The notes under the pieces: model-generated | The model's database searches: none | What the model was told of the DNA's origin: nothing | Seen by the model: the letters and a program-made list of their open reading frames with translations, nothing else | In this document: piece by piece, positions 50,396 to 59,111 of the stretch | How the letters are laid out: the number at the start of each line of letters is the position of its first letter | Position numbering within the stretch: position 1 is the first letter of the stretch | Assembly: GCF_024213375.1 (NCBI RefSeq) | Contig: NZ_JANAVJ010000009.1 | Location: forward strand, 62,001 to 126,000 | DNA: 64,000 bases | Reading direction: 5' to 3' | DNA from: Paenibacillus sp. MZ04-78.2 | GTDB taxonomy: Bacteria; Bacillota; Bacilli; Paenibacillales; NBRC-103111 | Position numbers and translations under genes: made by a program

Positions 50396-51172
50396 CTATT
50401 TCTTGTTGAGCAATTTATAGGCTACGCGGTCGAATAGCCGCGGAAACATCTGATACAGCTTCACCCCCGCAGCCGCCATGAACGGCAGATTCACCTCGGG
50501 CGTTCCCCGCACGATGGCTTCCAGCACCGACTGAGCGACGCGCTCCGGCTTCAGCATAAACCATTGGATATTTTTTACGTAGTTGCCCGAAGGGTCGGCC
50601 CGGTCAAAAAACGGCGTATCGATCGGCCCGGGGTTGACGGCGGTCAGACGAACGCCGGTGCCGACAAGCTCTTGCCGCAGACAGTTGGTCAAGCCGAGTA
50701 CGGCATGCTTGGTGGCGGAGTAGCCGCTCGACTTGGCCGATCCGATCTTCCCGGCCATGGAGGCGATATTGACGATATGGCCGCTCCCCTGCTTCAGCAT
50801 GGAAGGCAGCACCGCTTTCGTACAGCGGATCGTCCCCATGTAATTGACGTCCATCATGCCCTCGAATTCGCTTAAGGGCGCATTCACGAACGAATCGAAC
50901 ACGCCGTAGCCCGCATTGTTGATTAGAATGTCGATCCGGCCGTATTCGGCGATCACCCGCTCCATCGTTGCCGTTACCTGCTCCGCCGAGGTGACGTCGA
51001 GCCGATAGACACCGTGCTTGCCCTGTATGTTAGCGGACGCCTCCGTCAGCTTTTTCTCTGATCGCGCCATCAATATAGGAACGGCTCCGCGCTGCGCCAG
51101 CATCTGCGCCATCAGCGCGCCGATCCCGCTGGACGCTCCCGTGATTACCGCGATTTTGCCCTGAAAATCCAT
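50396..51172 (-). CDS. Short-chain dehydrogenase/reductase
   Basis: 258 residues. Classical SDR: cofactor loop TGASSGIG, NNAG at about 88, catalytic Ser (IVNIASMAGKIG) and YSATK. The C-terminal hydrophobic tail is long (PFMAAAGVKLYQMFPRLFD), suggesting membrane contact or a lipid-like substrate. R in LMARSEKK may indicate NADP preference. Substrate unknown. Confidence 0.9.
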   Translation of the reverse strand: MDFQGKIAVITGASSGIGALMAQMLAQRGAVPILMARSEKKLTEASANIQGKHGVYRLDVTSAEQVTATMERVIAEYGRIDILINNAGYGVFDSFVNAPLSEFEGMMDVNYMGTIRCTKAVLPSMLKQGSGHIVNIASMAGKIGSAKSSGYSATKHAVLGLTNCLRQELVGTGVRLTAVNPGPIDTPFFDRADPSGNYVKNIQWFMLKPERVAQSVLEAIVRGTPEVNLPFMAAAGVKLYQMFPRLFDRVAYKLLNKK

Positions 51173-51202
51173 CCTCCGGTTCCCCCTGTCTTCTATCGAA
51201 CA

Positions 51203-51254
51203 AAAAAGCGAAGCGCTCCCGGCATTATTGGAACCGGAGAAGCGTTCGCTTACA
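51203..51254 (-). terminator. Terminator after cheX
   Basis: On the minus strand AGCGAACGCTTCTCCGG pairs with CCGGGAGCGCTTCGCT, followed by TTTTTT. Confidence 0.8.
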
Positions 51255-51303
51255 GCTTACACGTTATGGACTTGTCATTTCAACTATAGAACATGCCGCT
51301 TGG

Positions 51304-51762
51304 TTAAGCCATCAGCACTTGTATATCCAGTTCCCCGATGCCTTCCATAATCAGCGGGATCGTCAGCGCCTTTTGCGCGTTGATGCCGGCCGCATGCGCG
51401 GAATGAAGCAGCTTGGGCGGCGTAATATCGACGCGGACCCCTTGGTTGAACAGCATCGTGCTGGCATTGCCGCTGATCATATTGCTGAGCTCGGAGATGG
51501 CGCTTCTGCCGATGTCGTTCATTTCGGTGATCGAGAATCCGCCCATCATGGCGGACACGACCTTGAGCGCGACTTCCTCGTGCAATCCGAAGACGATGTC
51601 CCCTTCCATTTGTCCGGTCATGCCGATTTGAATCCAAATGTATTTTTCAGCAAACTTCACGTCCTTGATGCCGAGCTGTCCGGTGGTCGGTCGTACATTG
51701 GCGACTTGTTCGATGACGATTCTGGCCGACTCTAAAAACGGGTTGATAAGCTCTGCCTTCAT
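51304..51762 (-). CDS. cheX: CheX-type chemotaxis phosphatase
   Basis: 152 residues. A CheC/CheX/FliY-family protein that dephosphorylates CheY-P. The active-site helix has the ExxN pair in SAISELSNMISGN. It starts MKAELINPFLESARIVIEQVA, typical of CheX. ATG 51762 is chosen; GGAG is 12 bases upstream, and the frame upstream to 51888 looks non-coding. It is isolated from other chemotaxis genes. Confidence 0.85.
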   Translation of the reverse strand: MKAELINPFLESARIVIEQVANVRPTTGQLGIKDVKFAEKYIWIQIGMTGQMEGDIVFGLHEEVALKVVSAMMGGFSITEMNDIGRSAISELSNMISGNASTMLFNQGVRVDITPPKLLHSAHAAGINAQKALTIPLIMEGIGELDIQVLMA

Positions 51763-51888
51763 AAGATGACCGGTCTCCTTTTTTCGACAATATGCCTCAG
51801 TTCCATAGGACTTTTTTGTTATTTCATTATACCTAAATTCATGATGCAAGTATAGAACTTTTGTCGTGTTTCGTGTGAAATATAACAA

Positions 51889-52200
51889 AAATCATAGGAT
51901 TGAAGCAGCCTTCGAAGAAACGGTCTGGATTCTTTAAACACACAACAAGTGACTCCCGGGGACTTCGCCGGGGCCGGCTCTCTCCTGCAAGCAGGGCTCG
52001 TACATCTGATGGCGTGGTTCTCGGCAACGAACTGTCCGTCCAGCCAGCGCCCTTCCGCATCGAACCGACTGCAGCATGCGGCGCTTCGGCCTCGGCACCG
52101 ACGATGAACCGAACATCCGTCCTCCCCTCGCTACCTTTATTCTAGCAAAATACCGATCAGCTTACTACGATAAATCGACACAAGCGTCGAATTTTCGTCT
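51889..52200. other. Intergenic region, no convincing gene
   Basis: Short frames on both strands (for example 51900-52145 plus, 51934-52116 minus) are Arg/Pro/Ser-rich and lack good start contexts. AT-rich sequence at 51840-51890 may hold the cheX promoter. I tried known structured RNAs (RNase P, tmRNA, 6S) by eye and saw no match. Confidence 0.4.
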
Positions 52201-52207
52201 AAGATGA

Positions 52208-52250
52208 CAAAAGGCGGCCAAGCTACCCGAACGGGTCTCTCCGCCGCCTG
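52208..52250 (-). terminator. Terminator after NUDIX gene
   Basis: GGCGGCGGA...ACCCGTTCGGGT...GGCCGCC, then TTTT on the minus strand. Confidence 0.75.
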
Positions 52251-52252
52251 CC

Positions 52253-52705
52253 TTATTCCTGCCATCCATAGCTGTCGTAAAATACGCCCGCCAGCGCGTT
52301 CTCAACCGCTTGGCGCACATGGGGAATCATATCTTCCGGAAGACCGTCCAGCGGATACCATGCCATTTCGGAGCATTTCTCCGGTTCCCGGTTGTACGGC
52401 TCCCCCTCCCATCGCTTCACGGTCAGAAAAAAATCGATCCATTCGCCCGTATCCGAATTCCGGTGCATGACGCTCGCCACTTCCAGATCGGCCGGGTCCA
52501 CCCGGACGCCGCTTTCCTCCCACGCCTCGCGCGCAGCCGCCCGCTTCACTTCTTCGTTCCCGTCCACTTTGCCTGCTACCAGACTCAGCTTGCCATCCTC
52601 GTAACCGGTATTGGTCCGGCGAAGCAGCAGCAGCTTGTTGTCCCGCACAAGGAGCAGATACACGGCGCTGTGTATCCGGAACCACTCTTTTTCGGTCGCA
52701 CTCAT
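52253..52705 (-). CDS. NUDIX hydrolase
   Basis: 150 residues. The Nudix box is complete: G-KVDGN-E-EVKRAAA-REAWEESGV (about residues 44-66). It hydrolyses a nucleoside-diphosphate-linked compound; the DTGEWIDFFLTV and EMAWYPLDGLPEDM segments are common in MutT/dNTPase-like members. GCGGAGGAC precedes ATG 52705. It follows the chimeric ABC gene by 98 bp on the same strand and could be read from the same riboswitch-controlled transcript. Confidence 0.88.
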   Translation of the reverse strand: MSATEKEWFRIHSAVYLLLVRDNKLLLLRRTNTGYEDGKLSLVAGKVDGNEEVKRAAAREAWEESGVRVDPADLEVASVMHRNSDTGEWIDFFLTVKRWEGEPYNREPEKCSEMAWYPLDGLPEDMIPHVRQAVENALAGVFYDSYGWQE

Positions 52706-52803
52706 ATAAGTTGTCCTCCGCTGTGTCGTCGTTTATCATAGGGCCGTTAAAATCAAGCTTGTCCGTTCGTTCCAGAACCATTATACATCTCTACGGACGG
52801 ATT

Positions 52804-53586
52804 TCACATCCGCAGCCCCATCGCGTTGCCGGAACTGTACCGGCGCAAGCCGCGCTGAAAGAACCATAGACCGGCCGCGGTCACGAGCCCCGCCATGCCA
52901 AGCGCCTGCAGCGTGAACGCGAGGTCCGCTTCCCGCAGCAGTCCGATCGGCAAATAGCTGATGAATCCGGCGGGGATGACCGTGAACAAAATCAGCCGGC
53001 CCCAGCCGCTGAAAATGCCCGTCGGATAAGTGGAGAAGGTCATAATCGCATTGAACAGCTGTTGGCTGATGCCCTCGGCCTGCCCGATGTAGAAGGCGAG
53101 CGACTGCGTCGTCACCACGAAGAATAGAAAAATCAGCAGCGCGATCAGCAGCGCCAACGCGAATTTCAGCAGGCCGAGCGGCGAGCGGTCCCCGAACAGC
53201 CCATACAGCAGCAGGGCGAACAGCACGTCCCCGATCGCAGAGACGGACATCCGGCTGACCAGGATATGAAGCAGCACCGGCTTCGGCTGCGTCAGGTACA
53301 GATCAAGCTGGCCGCCAGCAATCAGCGAGGCCAGCCGGTACGCATTGCCGAACAGCACGGCGGACAAGCCGAAGCCGCCGGCGCTCACCGCCCACATCAT
53401 CATCACGTCTTGCAGCTCCCAGCCGTTCACGACCGGAAACCGATGAAAATAAAGCCCCATGCCTTGTACCGCCGTCTTCTCGCTGTACTGCGGGTGCAGC
53501 AGCGAACGTACCCCGGCCTTGAAGCCTTCCTCCTTCCGTTTCACGGCGAACCGTTTGGTCAGCCCTTCGGCCCGTATCGCATTCAT
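52804..53586 (-). pseudogene. Chimeric ABC gene: ATPase N-terminus fused in frame to ABC-2 permease C-terminus
   Basis: 260 residues. Residues 1-43 (MNAIRAEGLTKRFAVKRKEE...EKTAVQGM) are the start of an ABC-2-type ATPase, ending before its Walker A. From residue 44 the sequence is a permease of the DUF990/ABC-2 type (GLYFHRFPVVNGWELQD, GGQLDLYLTQP, then about five helices). A deletion of roughly 1.5-2 kb must have removed the ATPase core, a first permease and the start of the second, yet kept the frame. AGGAGG precedes ATG 53586. It sits directly behind a ykkC-like riboswitch. Transport activity is unlikely. Confidence 0.75.
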
Positions 53587-53626
53587 ATTCCTCCTTCTCC
53601 TTTCCTCTGCTAAAGCAGAAAAGACC

Positions 53627-53670
53627 CCATGCCGTTTCGCCTTGTCGGCGGAACTTGCACGAGGTCTTTT
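53627..53670 (-). terminator. Terminator linked to the ykkC-like riboswitch
   Basis: On the minus strand AAAAGACCTCGTGC pairs with GCATGGGGTCTTTT. Its 5' arm overlaps the conserved 3' end of the aptamer (GGGATAAAAGACC), so aptamer and terminator exclude each other. Confidence 0.75.
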
Positions 53671-53759
53671 ATCCCTACGGTGTAGCGCGGCTCCAGGAGC
53701 AGCGCGCCGGCTTCGCTTGGTTCGCCCGGCCGTTCGGCCGTCGGTTCCCTAGAAGCCCT
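53659..53759 (-). promoter_or_regulatory. Divergent ykkC-family riboswitch
   Basis: On the minus strand: GGCTTC-TAGGGAACCG, a GGCCG/CGGCC hairpin, GAACCAAGC-GAAGCC (closing P1 with GGCTTC), a GC-rich hairpin, and ACACCGTAGGGATAAAAGACC. The CTAGGG...CCG start, CCAAGYGA segment and ACACCGnAGGGATAnAAG block match ykkC-family aptamers as I remember them, with ACACCG nearer the PRPP-type than the guanidine-I type (ACACGG). GTTCCG to GAACCG and GGTCC to GAACC are departures. The terminator overlap implies an ON switch. TTGTCA/TAGTAT promoter elements lie just upstream. Confidence 0.7.
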
Positions 53760-53952
53760 TCCACGTTAATTGTTATATACTACCATGCGTTGTAAGGAAT
53801 GACAAGATGAAATTGTTCAGCCAGCAGCAATGGCATTGTTTTTTTCATGATGACTCCGGATTTCGGCATCTCTCCATCCTCCTCTGTCATGATATGGAAA
53901 TGGATGCTGCTGCCGCTCCGAAGGTTGCACCCGCGCTGAAAATCGCAAGAAC

Positions 53953-54450
53953 TTAGATCACATAATCGAGCACCTGCTCATATGGAAAATACGACTTCCC
54001 AGTGGGCGCAGGAGCATACAGATGGAAGGCCACCGCGCGCTGAGGGCCGGAATTGCGAAGCTGGTGAATTTGTTTTTTCGGCGCGTAATAATAGCTTCCT
54101 TCCTCGATTTCAACCTCCCCGGACAAACAAGGGTACCCGTAACCGTCCAGCCGGAACATCCGGTTCGTCAGCGTGCCTTCGAGCAGCCTCGAGCAACCGA
54201 CGGAAGCCCCGTGATCGTGAATGTACGTTTCGGTACCCGGAGGGAGATGGATCAGCACCGCTTCGGCGGCATCGTTCCGGTACAGGCATGTTCTTCCGTA
54301 AGGCAAGTCCGCAGGCTCCGCAATGTAGGGCGATAAAGCTTCAAGTGACAAATCCATGCCTCTCATGATCGCCTGAAGCTGCTTGGGCGAGGTTCTGCGC
54401 AAGGGCAGCAGCGCGTTCAAAATCCGTTCGATCGTTTCGATTCGACTCAT
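53953..54450 (-). CDS. Cysteine dioxygenase type I
   Basis: 165 residues. Cupin enzyme oxidising cysteine (or a related thiol) to the sulfinic acid. Fe ligands are His-x-His in YIHDHGAS and His in KQIHQLRN. Bacterial thiol dioxygenases of this size act on cysteine, 3-mercaptopropionate or cysteamine-like thiols; cysteine is the default. CGGAGGAA precedes ATG 54450. The gene stands alone. Confidence 0.85.
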   Translation of the reverse strand: MSRIETIERILNALLPLRRTSPKQLQAIMRGMDLSLEALSPYIAEPADLPYGRTCLYRNDAAEAVLIHLPPGTETYIHDHGASVGCSRLLEGTLTNRMFRLDGYGYPCLSGEVEIEEGSYYYAPKKQIHQLRNSGPQRAVAFHLYAPAPTGKSYFPYEQVLDYVI

Positions 54451-54665
54451 GGGGTTCCTCCGTTCATAACATTTTTTTACCGCTTTAATAAGTTCATTTT
54501 ATAATCTAATATATTCCTCTTTCAACCAAAAGTGAACTTTTCGTAAAAAACGGCGGCGGCTTCCAGCTCTCCCTTAAGAATGTTTTAAGATTTTGAATCG
54601 TTCGTCGTTAAGATTTGCCGGCTATACTAGGTGACAGTCAACGTTCGGAAAGGAGAGTGGCCCGC

Positions 54666-54695
54666 ATGCCGTTTGTCAAGGTTATCCCGGCGTGA
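54666..54695 (+). other. Short leader ORF MPFVKVIPA before the response regulator
   Basis: GGAAAGGAG is 10 bases before an ATG with nine codons and TGA, 95 bp ahead of the response regulator start. The ribosome site is better than expected by chance; it may be a leader peptide or a remnant. Confidence 0.25.
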
Positions 54696-54789
54696 TATGC
54701 TTTTTTTGTCGTCGGCGCCGCCCGGAATGCACGCCGACTCCACTCCGCAACAACCGAGATTTTTTGGGATGAAAAGGAGGTCGGCCCCT

Positions 54790-55482
54790 GTGGCGCAGCC
54801 TACAATATTGCTCGTCGACGACGAGAAAGAAATTATCGATTTGCTGGAAATTTATTTAAAAAACGAAGGCTATCGCCTGCTGCGCGCAAGCAACGGCATC
54901 GAAGCGTTAAGCGTGCTGCAAAAGGAAGATGTCGATCTGATTGTGCTCGACATCATGATGCCGAAAATGGACGGCATCGAAGCCTGTCTGAAAATACGCG
55001 AACAGAAGCATATGCCGATCATCATGCTATCCGCCAAAAGCCAGGACATGGACAAAATTCTCGGCTTGAGCACCGGCGCGGACGATTACGTCGCCAAGCC
55101 GTTCAATCCGCTTGAGCTGATTGCCCGGATCAAGTCGCAGCTACGCCGCTATACCCGGCTCAATGTTCAGCGCCCGAATAAGGAACACGAGCTGGAGATC
55201 GACGAGCTCACGATCAATACCGCGACGCATGAGGTCAAGCTGGACGGCCGGGACATTAAGCTGACCCCGCGCGAATTTGCCATCCTGGAGCTGCTGGCCC
55301 GCCATCGCGGTACGGTTTGGAGCATCGAGAAAATTTACGAGACCGTATGGAAGGAAGCGTATTTCGATTCGGACAATACCGTGATGGTTCATATTCGGAA
55401 AATTCGCGAGAAAATCGAGGACAATCCGCGGAAACCGAAGTTTATTAAAACGGTTTGGGGAGTGGGATATAAAGTTGAGTAA
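54790..55482 (+). CDS. OmpR/PhoB-family response regulator
   Basis: 230 residues. Receiver domain: LLVDDEKEIID (acidic pair), phospho-Asp in LIVLDIMMPKMDG, Ser in MLSAKS and KPF (YVAKPFNPLE). C-terminal winged helix: LTPREFAILELLARHRGTVWS and VMVHIRKIREKIED. AAGGAGG is 9 bases before GTG 54790, which starts VAQPTILLVDDE. It overlaps the kinase gene by 8 bp. VanR-like in general layout. Confidence 0.92.
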   Translation: MAQPTILLVDDEKEIIDLLEIYLKNEGYRLLRASNGIEALSVLQKEDVDLIVLDIMMPKMDGIEACLKIREQKHMPIIMLSAKSQDMDKILGLSTGADDYVAKPFNPLELIARIKSQLRRYTRLNVQRPNKEHELEIDELTINTATHEVKLDGRDIKLTPREFAILELLARHRGTVWSIEKIYETVWKEAYFDSDNTVMVHIRKIREKIEDNPRKPKFIKTVWGVGYKVE

Positions 55483-57175
55483 ACAAGAAAAGATCAAACC
55501 GCCGCGCAAGCCCATGCTTGACCGCTTCCCGTTCACCTGGTTCCCCTTTAATCTGCTGCGGGGCATGATCCTGTTCCTCCAAGACCTCTACAGAATGGCG
55601 CGCAATCACGTGCAGTGCAGCATCCGGCTGCAGCTGATGCTGACCTTTGCCTTCTGTTTCGGCGTGTCGCTGGCATTCTACGGCATCAGTTCGGCGCTGT
55701 TCGGCGCCGTCAACCAGAACACGGTCATCGATTACAGTCAAGGGATGGAAAGCATCGATCGTGAAGCCCGCTCGCTCGCGGACCGGTTCCTTACGCCTCC
55801 GAGGCGCAGCAGCAGCAACGAAAACGGGACAAGCAACGAATCTCCCAGCGGGGCGACGCAGACGCCCAAACCCGGCACAGCCGTTCCTGTCCCTCATGCG
55901 AACGGTCAAGAAGAGCCCGGCAGCGTGCCCGGGGCCCCGGCGGCCAATTCGCAAGCGAAGGAGGAAGCCGACCGCCACAAAGATTTTGAGACTACGGTCA
56001 AACGGCTCGTTACCAACGACAAGCTCAAAGTTGTCATTACGGATCTGGAAGGCAAAGTCGTCTTCCGCAGCGAAAATGCGCCGGAAACGTACGTCGACGT
56101 GCACAACGTTATCCGCAACGCAATGGAAACGCGCAACCGGGAATCCGATTCCCGTTCGGAGTTTTCCAGCTTTTACCCGGTGACGTATAACAATCAGAAG
56201 GCATACTTAATCGTCAGCGGCATCCCTCAACCGAACATCAGCTACCATAAGGGCGAGAACCCGCTTTCCATCTTGGCTTCGCTCGCCGTCTTTATCTTTC
56301 TGTTCTACTTTTTAACACAGCGGAAAATGAAATATATCGAGGAGCTTGCGAGCGGTCTTCGGATTATCGCTACAGGCAATCTGGATCATCGGGTCATCGA
56401 GCGCTCCCAAGACGAGCTCGGATCATTGGCGCGGGACATGAACTTTATGGTGACGGATCTGCAGCGCAGAATCGAAGAGGAACGGCGCGCCGAACAGCTC
56501 AAGAACGAGCTGATTACGAACATTTCGCACGATTTGCGCACGCCATTGACGCTGATCATGGGGTACTTAAGACTGCTGCACGACAAAAATTTCGAAACGT
56601 CCGAGCAAGCCGCCGGTTATGCCAGTATCGCTTACAGCAAATCGGAGAAGCTGAAAGGGCTGATCGACGATCTGTTCGAATTTACAAAGCTCTCCAATCA
56701 TGACGTTCCGCTGCACAAAAAGGGCGTCGTGATCAACGAAGTGCTGGAGCAGCTGCTGGAGGAATATGTGACCCTCAGCGAGGAGCAGCAGCTCACGCTC
56801 ATTCGCAGCCTGCCGCAGGAGCGGCTGCTGGTGCGCATCGACGTGGACAAAATGATCCGCGTGTTCGAAAACCTGCTCGGCAACGCGATCAAATATAGCC
56901 CTAAGCCCAGCGTCATCACCTTCGGCATGATCCGCGAACGCGAGCACGCGATCATCCGGATCTCCAACAAAGCGGACGCTTTGACCCGCGACGAGTTGGA
57001 GCAATTGTTCGATCGGTTCTACCGGGTCGATAAAGCCCGGACATCGGATACCGGAGGCTCGGGACTGGGTCTTGCGATCGCAAGAAGCATCGTCGAATCG
57101 CACGAAGGCACCATTTGGGCCGAGTCGGAGAACGGCGAAATCCATTTTTACGTGAAGCTGAAGCTGGCATCTTAG
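55475..57175 (+). CDS. Sensor histidine kinase
   Basis: 566 residues from TTG 55475. TM1 is near residue 50-75; an extracellular domain with a Ser/Asn/Pro/Gly-rich insert (about 105-165) follows; TM2 is FIFLFYFLTQRK. Then come HAMP (LRIIATGNLDHRVIERSQDELGSLA), HisKA with phospho-His in NISHDLRTPLT, and HATPase with an N box (FENLLGNAIKYS) and GGSGLGLAIARSIV. It pairs with the response regulator. The low-complexity insert in the sensor domain is unusual. Confidence 0.92.
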   Translation: MSKQEKIKPPRKPMLDRFPFTWFPFNLLRGMILFLQDLYRMARNHVQCSIRLQLMLTFAFCFGVSLAFYGISSALFGAVNQNTVIDYSQGMESIDREARSLADRFLTPPRRSSSNENGTSNESPSGATQTPKPGTAVPVPHANGQEEPGSVPGAPAANSQAKEEADRHKDFETTVKRLVTNDKLKVVITDLEGKVVFRSENAPETYVDVHNVIRNAMETRNRESDSRSEFSSFYPVTYNNQKAYLIVSGIPQPNISYHKGENPLSILASLAVFIFLFYFLTQRKMKYIEELASGLRIIATGNLDHRVIERSQDELGSLARDMNFMVTDLQRRIEEERRAEQLKNELITNISHDLRTPLTLIMGYLRLLHDKNFETSEQAAGYASIAYSKSEKLKGLIDDLFEFTKLSNHDVPLHKKGVVINEVLEQLLEEYVTLSEEQQLTLIRSLPQERLLVRIDVDKMIRVFENLLGNAIKYSPKPSVITFGMIREREHAIIRISNKADALTRDELEQLFDRFYRVDKARTSDTGGSGLGLAIARSIVESHEGTIWAESENGEIHFYVKLKLAS

Positions 57176-57190
57176 GATGCCGGCTTTTTG
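57163..57190 (+). terminator. Terminator overlapping the kinase stop
   Basis: AGCTGGCATC-TTAG-GATGCCGGCT then TTTTT. Confidence 0.75.
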
Positions 57191-57319
57191 GGTTATTCAG
57201 GCGCAGGCGAATCAAGCGACACGTTCGCCTTGGAAAGCTGTGCGCGGTATAATGGATCGGACAACGCAGCAACGAGGCGGGCCCGTGCGGCACGCCCCTC
57301 AAGAATGGAGAATCGGATC

Positions 57320-58117
57320 ATGAGTCATGGATTTTTGCTGGATTTGGACGGAACGCTGTACCATGGGGACCGTCCGATCCCGTATGCGGCGGAATTTATC
57401 CGCTGGCTGCGGGAGAAAGGTTACCCGTTCCTCTATGTGACCAACAATTCGTCTCGGACGCCGGAGCAAGTTGCGGCCCACCTCATCAAGACCGGGATTG
57501 AAGCCAGGCCGGAGGAAGTACTCACGTCCTCGAAAGCCGCTGTGATGTATTTGCAGGAGACCGGCGCCCGGAACGGACGCGTGCTGTGTATCGGCGAGGA
57601 AGGACTGAGAACGGCCCTGAAGGACGGCGGCTTCGAACCCGTCACAGCGGACGCGCCGGAAGGAACGGTCACTGCGGTCGTACAAGGCATCGACCGGGCG
57701 TTCCACTACGGCAAGCTGCTTGCAGCCGTCCGTCACATCCGCGGCGGAGCCCCGTACATCCTGACGAATCCCGATCACTTGCTGCCGTGGAACGGCGAGC
57801 TGACGCCGGGAGCGGGCTCCATCGCGGCTTCGATCGAATGGGCAAGCGAAACGCCGCCCGTTGTGATCGGGAAGCCTTCGCCGATCATTATGCGCTACGC
57901 TGTCGCCAAGCTGGGGTTAGCCCCTGCGGAGATTTGGACGGTCGGGGACAACTTGAACACCGACATTCGCGGCGGGGCGGACGCAGGATGCCGGACGGCG
58001 CTCGTGCTGACCGGACTGGCCAACGCCTCGAATGTGGACGAGCAGATCGCACGAACGGGCGTGCGTCCCGAGCGGATCTGCACGCATTTGATGGAGCTGG
58101 CGGAAAGTCTCGGCTAA
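57320..58117 (+). CDS. HAD-superfamily phosphatase, NagD/p-nitrophenylphosphatase type
   Basis: 265 residues. HAD motif I DLDGTLYHG, motif II VTNNSS, motif III Lys in VIGKPSPIIM and motif IV TVGDNLNTDIRGG. The C2a cap lies between. It dephosphorylates small sugar or nucleotide phosphates. GGAG is 9 bases before ATG 57320. It converges on the VOC-DinB gene with a 4-bp overlap. Confidence 0.9.
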   Translation: MSHGFLLDLDGTLYHGDRPIPYAAEFIRWLREKGYPFLYVTNNSSRTPEQVAAHLIKTGIEARPEEVLTSSKAAVMYLQETGARNGRVLCIGEEGLRTALKDGGFEPVTADAPEGTVTAVVQGIDRAFHYGKLLAAVRHIRGGAPYILTNPDHLLPWNGELTPGAGSIAASIEWASETPPVVIGKPSPIIMRYAVAKLGLAPAEIWTVGDNLNTDIRGGADAGCRTALVLTGLANASNVDEQIARTGVRPERICTHLMELAESLG

Positions 58118-58992
58118 TCGATGGCGTGCTGCTTCCGGATTTCGCCGATCCGGCGAATGTGGACGTTCGCGTGGCCGGCCATCATTTTCATCAGACGGCC
58201 GGCCGTCTCTTCCCTGCCGGAGGCGATGACGCTGCGCGCCAGCGCTCCCGGCGTATGCTCGCATACGCTGAGCACGTGCTCGCGCAGCAGCCGAAACAGC
58301 GCGACCTCGGCGCGGACCGGCCGCGAGGCGTAACGCATGCCCGCGGCCCACGCGTCCTGCGAGAAGCCGTTGCCGTTGTAGGCGCGTCCGCGCTCCGGCC
58401 CGGCCAAAGTGAACTTGAGCTTGTGCAGCGCCGCAAGCTCCAAATCCACCACATGGAGCACCTGCTCGCGGATGCTCCATGTGCCGGGCGCCCGGGCCAG
58501 ATCGAGCCCGGCCTCGCCAAGCCCTTCCAGCGCGGCCTCCAGCCGGTCCGGCCCCGCTGCGAACAAAGCGAGCGTTTCCTCGTCGCTCGGAAACAGCTCT
58601 TTCCAATACGCCGCGCGGTAGCCCTCCGGCGTCGTGATCGTGACCGTCCGCCAACAGCCCGGCTCCGTCTCGTCCCTACAGCGCCCGCCGACCTCCTCGG
58701 CGCGCTGCTGGAGCCGCTCCAGCGCCTCGCCGGGCGGCGCTGTCACATAAAACCGGCCGCCGGGCGACAGCTCCCGGCATGCCGGAGCTTGCAGGCGGCG
58801 GAGCGCCTCCGCCGCCATGCCTTCCGCGGCGAGCAGCGCGATCTCGCCGCCCGGCTGACGCAGCAGCGCGCAGCCCTCTGCCGCGTTCAGCTCCAGGCGC
58901 TCCCAGCCGAGCGCCTGCTCGTAAAAGCGCAGCGCCGCCGTCACCTCCGGCACGCGCAGCAGCAAGTCCGCTTGAACCGCGTTGGTCCCCAT
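58114..58992 (-). CDS. VOC (glyoxalase-like) and DinB domain fusion protein
   Basis: 292 residues. Residues ~5-130 are a VOC domain (LRVPEVTAALRFYEQALGWERLEL, FYVTAPP, TITTPEGYRAAYWKE). Residues ~140-290 are a DinB-like four-helix bundle with possible metal His residues in LHVVDLELAAL and MMAGHANVHIRRIGEI (the typical HxxxH near the end). DinB proteins are metal-dependent thiol (for example bacillithiol) transferases or hydrolases. Fusion with VOC suggests one enzyme or a substrate-holding pair. The gene is very GC-rich. Confidence 0.78.
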   Translation of the reverse strand: MGTNAVQADLLLRVPEVTAALRFYEQALGWERLELNAAEGCALLRQPGGEIALLAAEGMAAEALRRLQAPACRELSPGGRFYVTAPPGEALERLQQRAEEVGGRCRDETEPGCWRTVTITTPEGYRAAYWKELFPSDEETLALFAAGPDRLEAALEGLGEAGLDLARAPGTWSIREQVLHVVDLELAALHKLKFTLAGPERGRAYNGNGFSQDAWAAGMRYASRPVRAEVALFRLLREHVLSVCEHTPGALARSVIASGREETAGRLMKMMAGHANVHIRRIGEIRKQHAID

Positions 58993-59073
58993 TCGCGTTC
59001 CCCCTTTGCAGAAACTGAGGCTGAGTTCGCCCTATTTTACCATATCCCGATCCAAACAAACGTCGGAAACGAA

Positions 59074-59105
59074 CAAACACCGCCCTGCAAAAGAGCGGTG
59101 TTTGG
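59074..59105 (-). terminator. Terminator after the cystine-type symporter
   Basis: AAACACCGC and GCGGTGTTT arms just past the stop. Confidence 0.8.
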
Positions 59106-59111
59106 CATTTG

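Noticed and set aside
51900-52145. Plus-strand ORF between cheX and NUDIX genes
   Set aside because: No ribosome site, unusual composition and no recognisable domain; kept as unexplained intergenic sequence.
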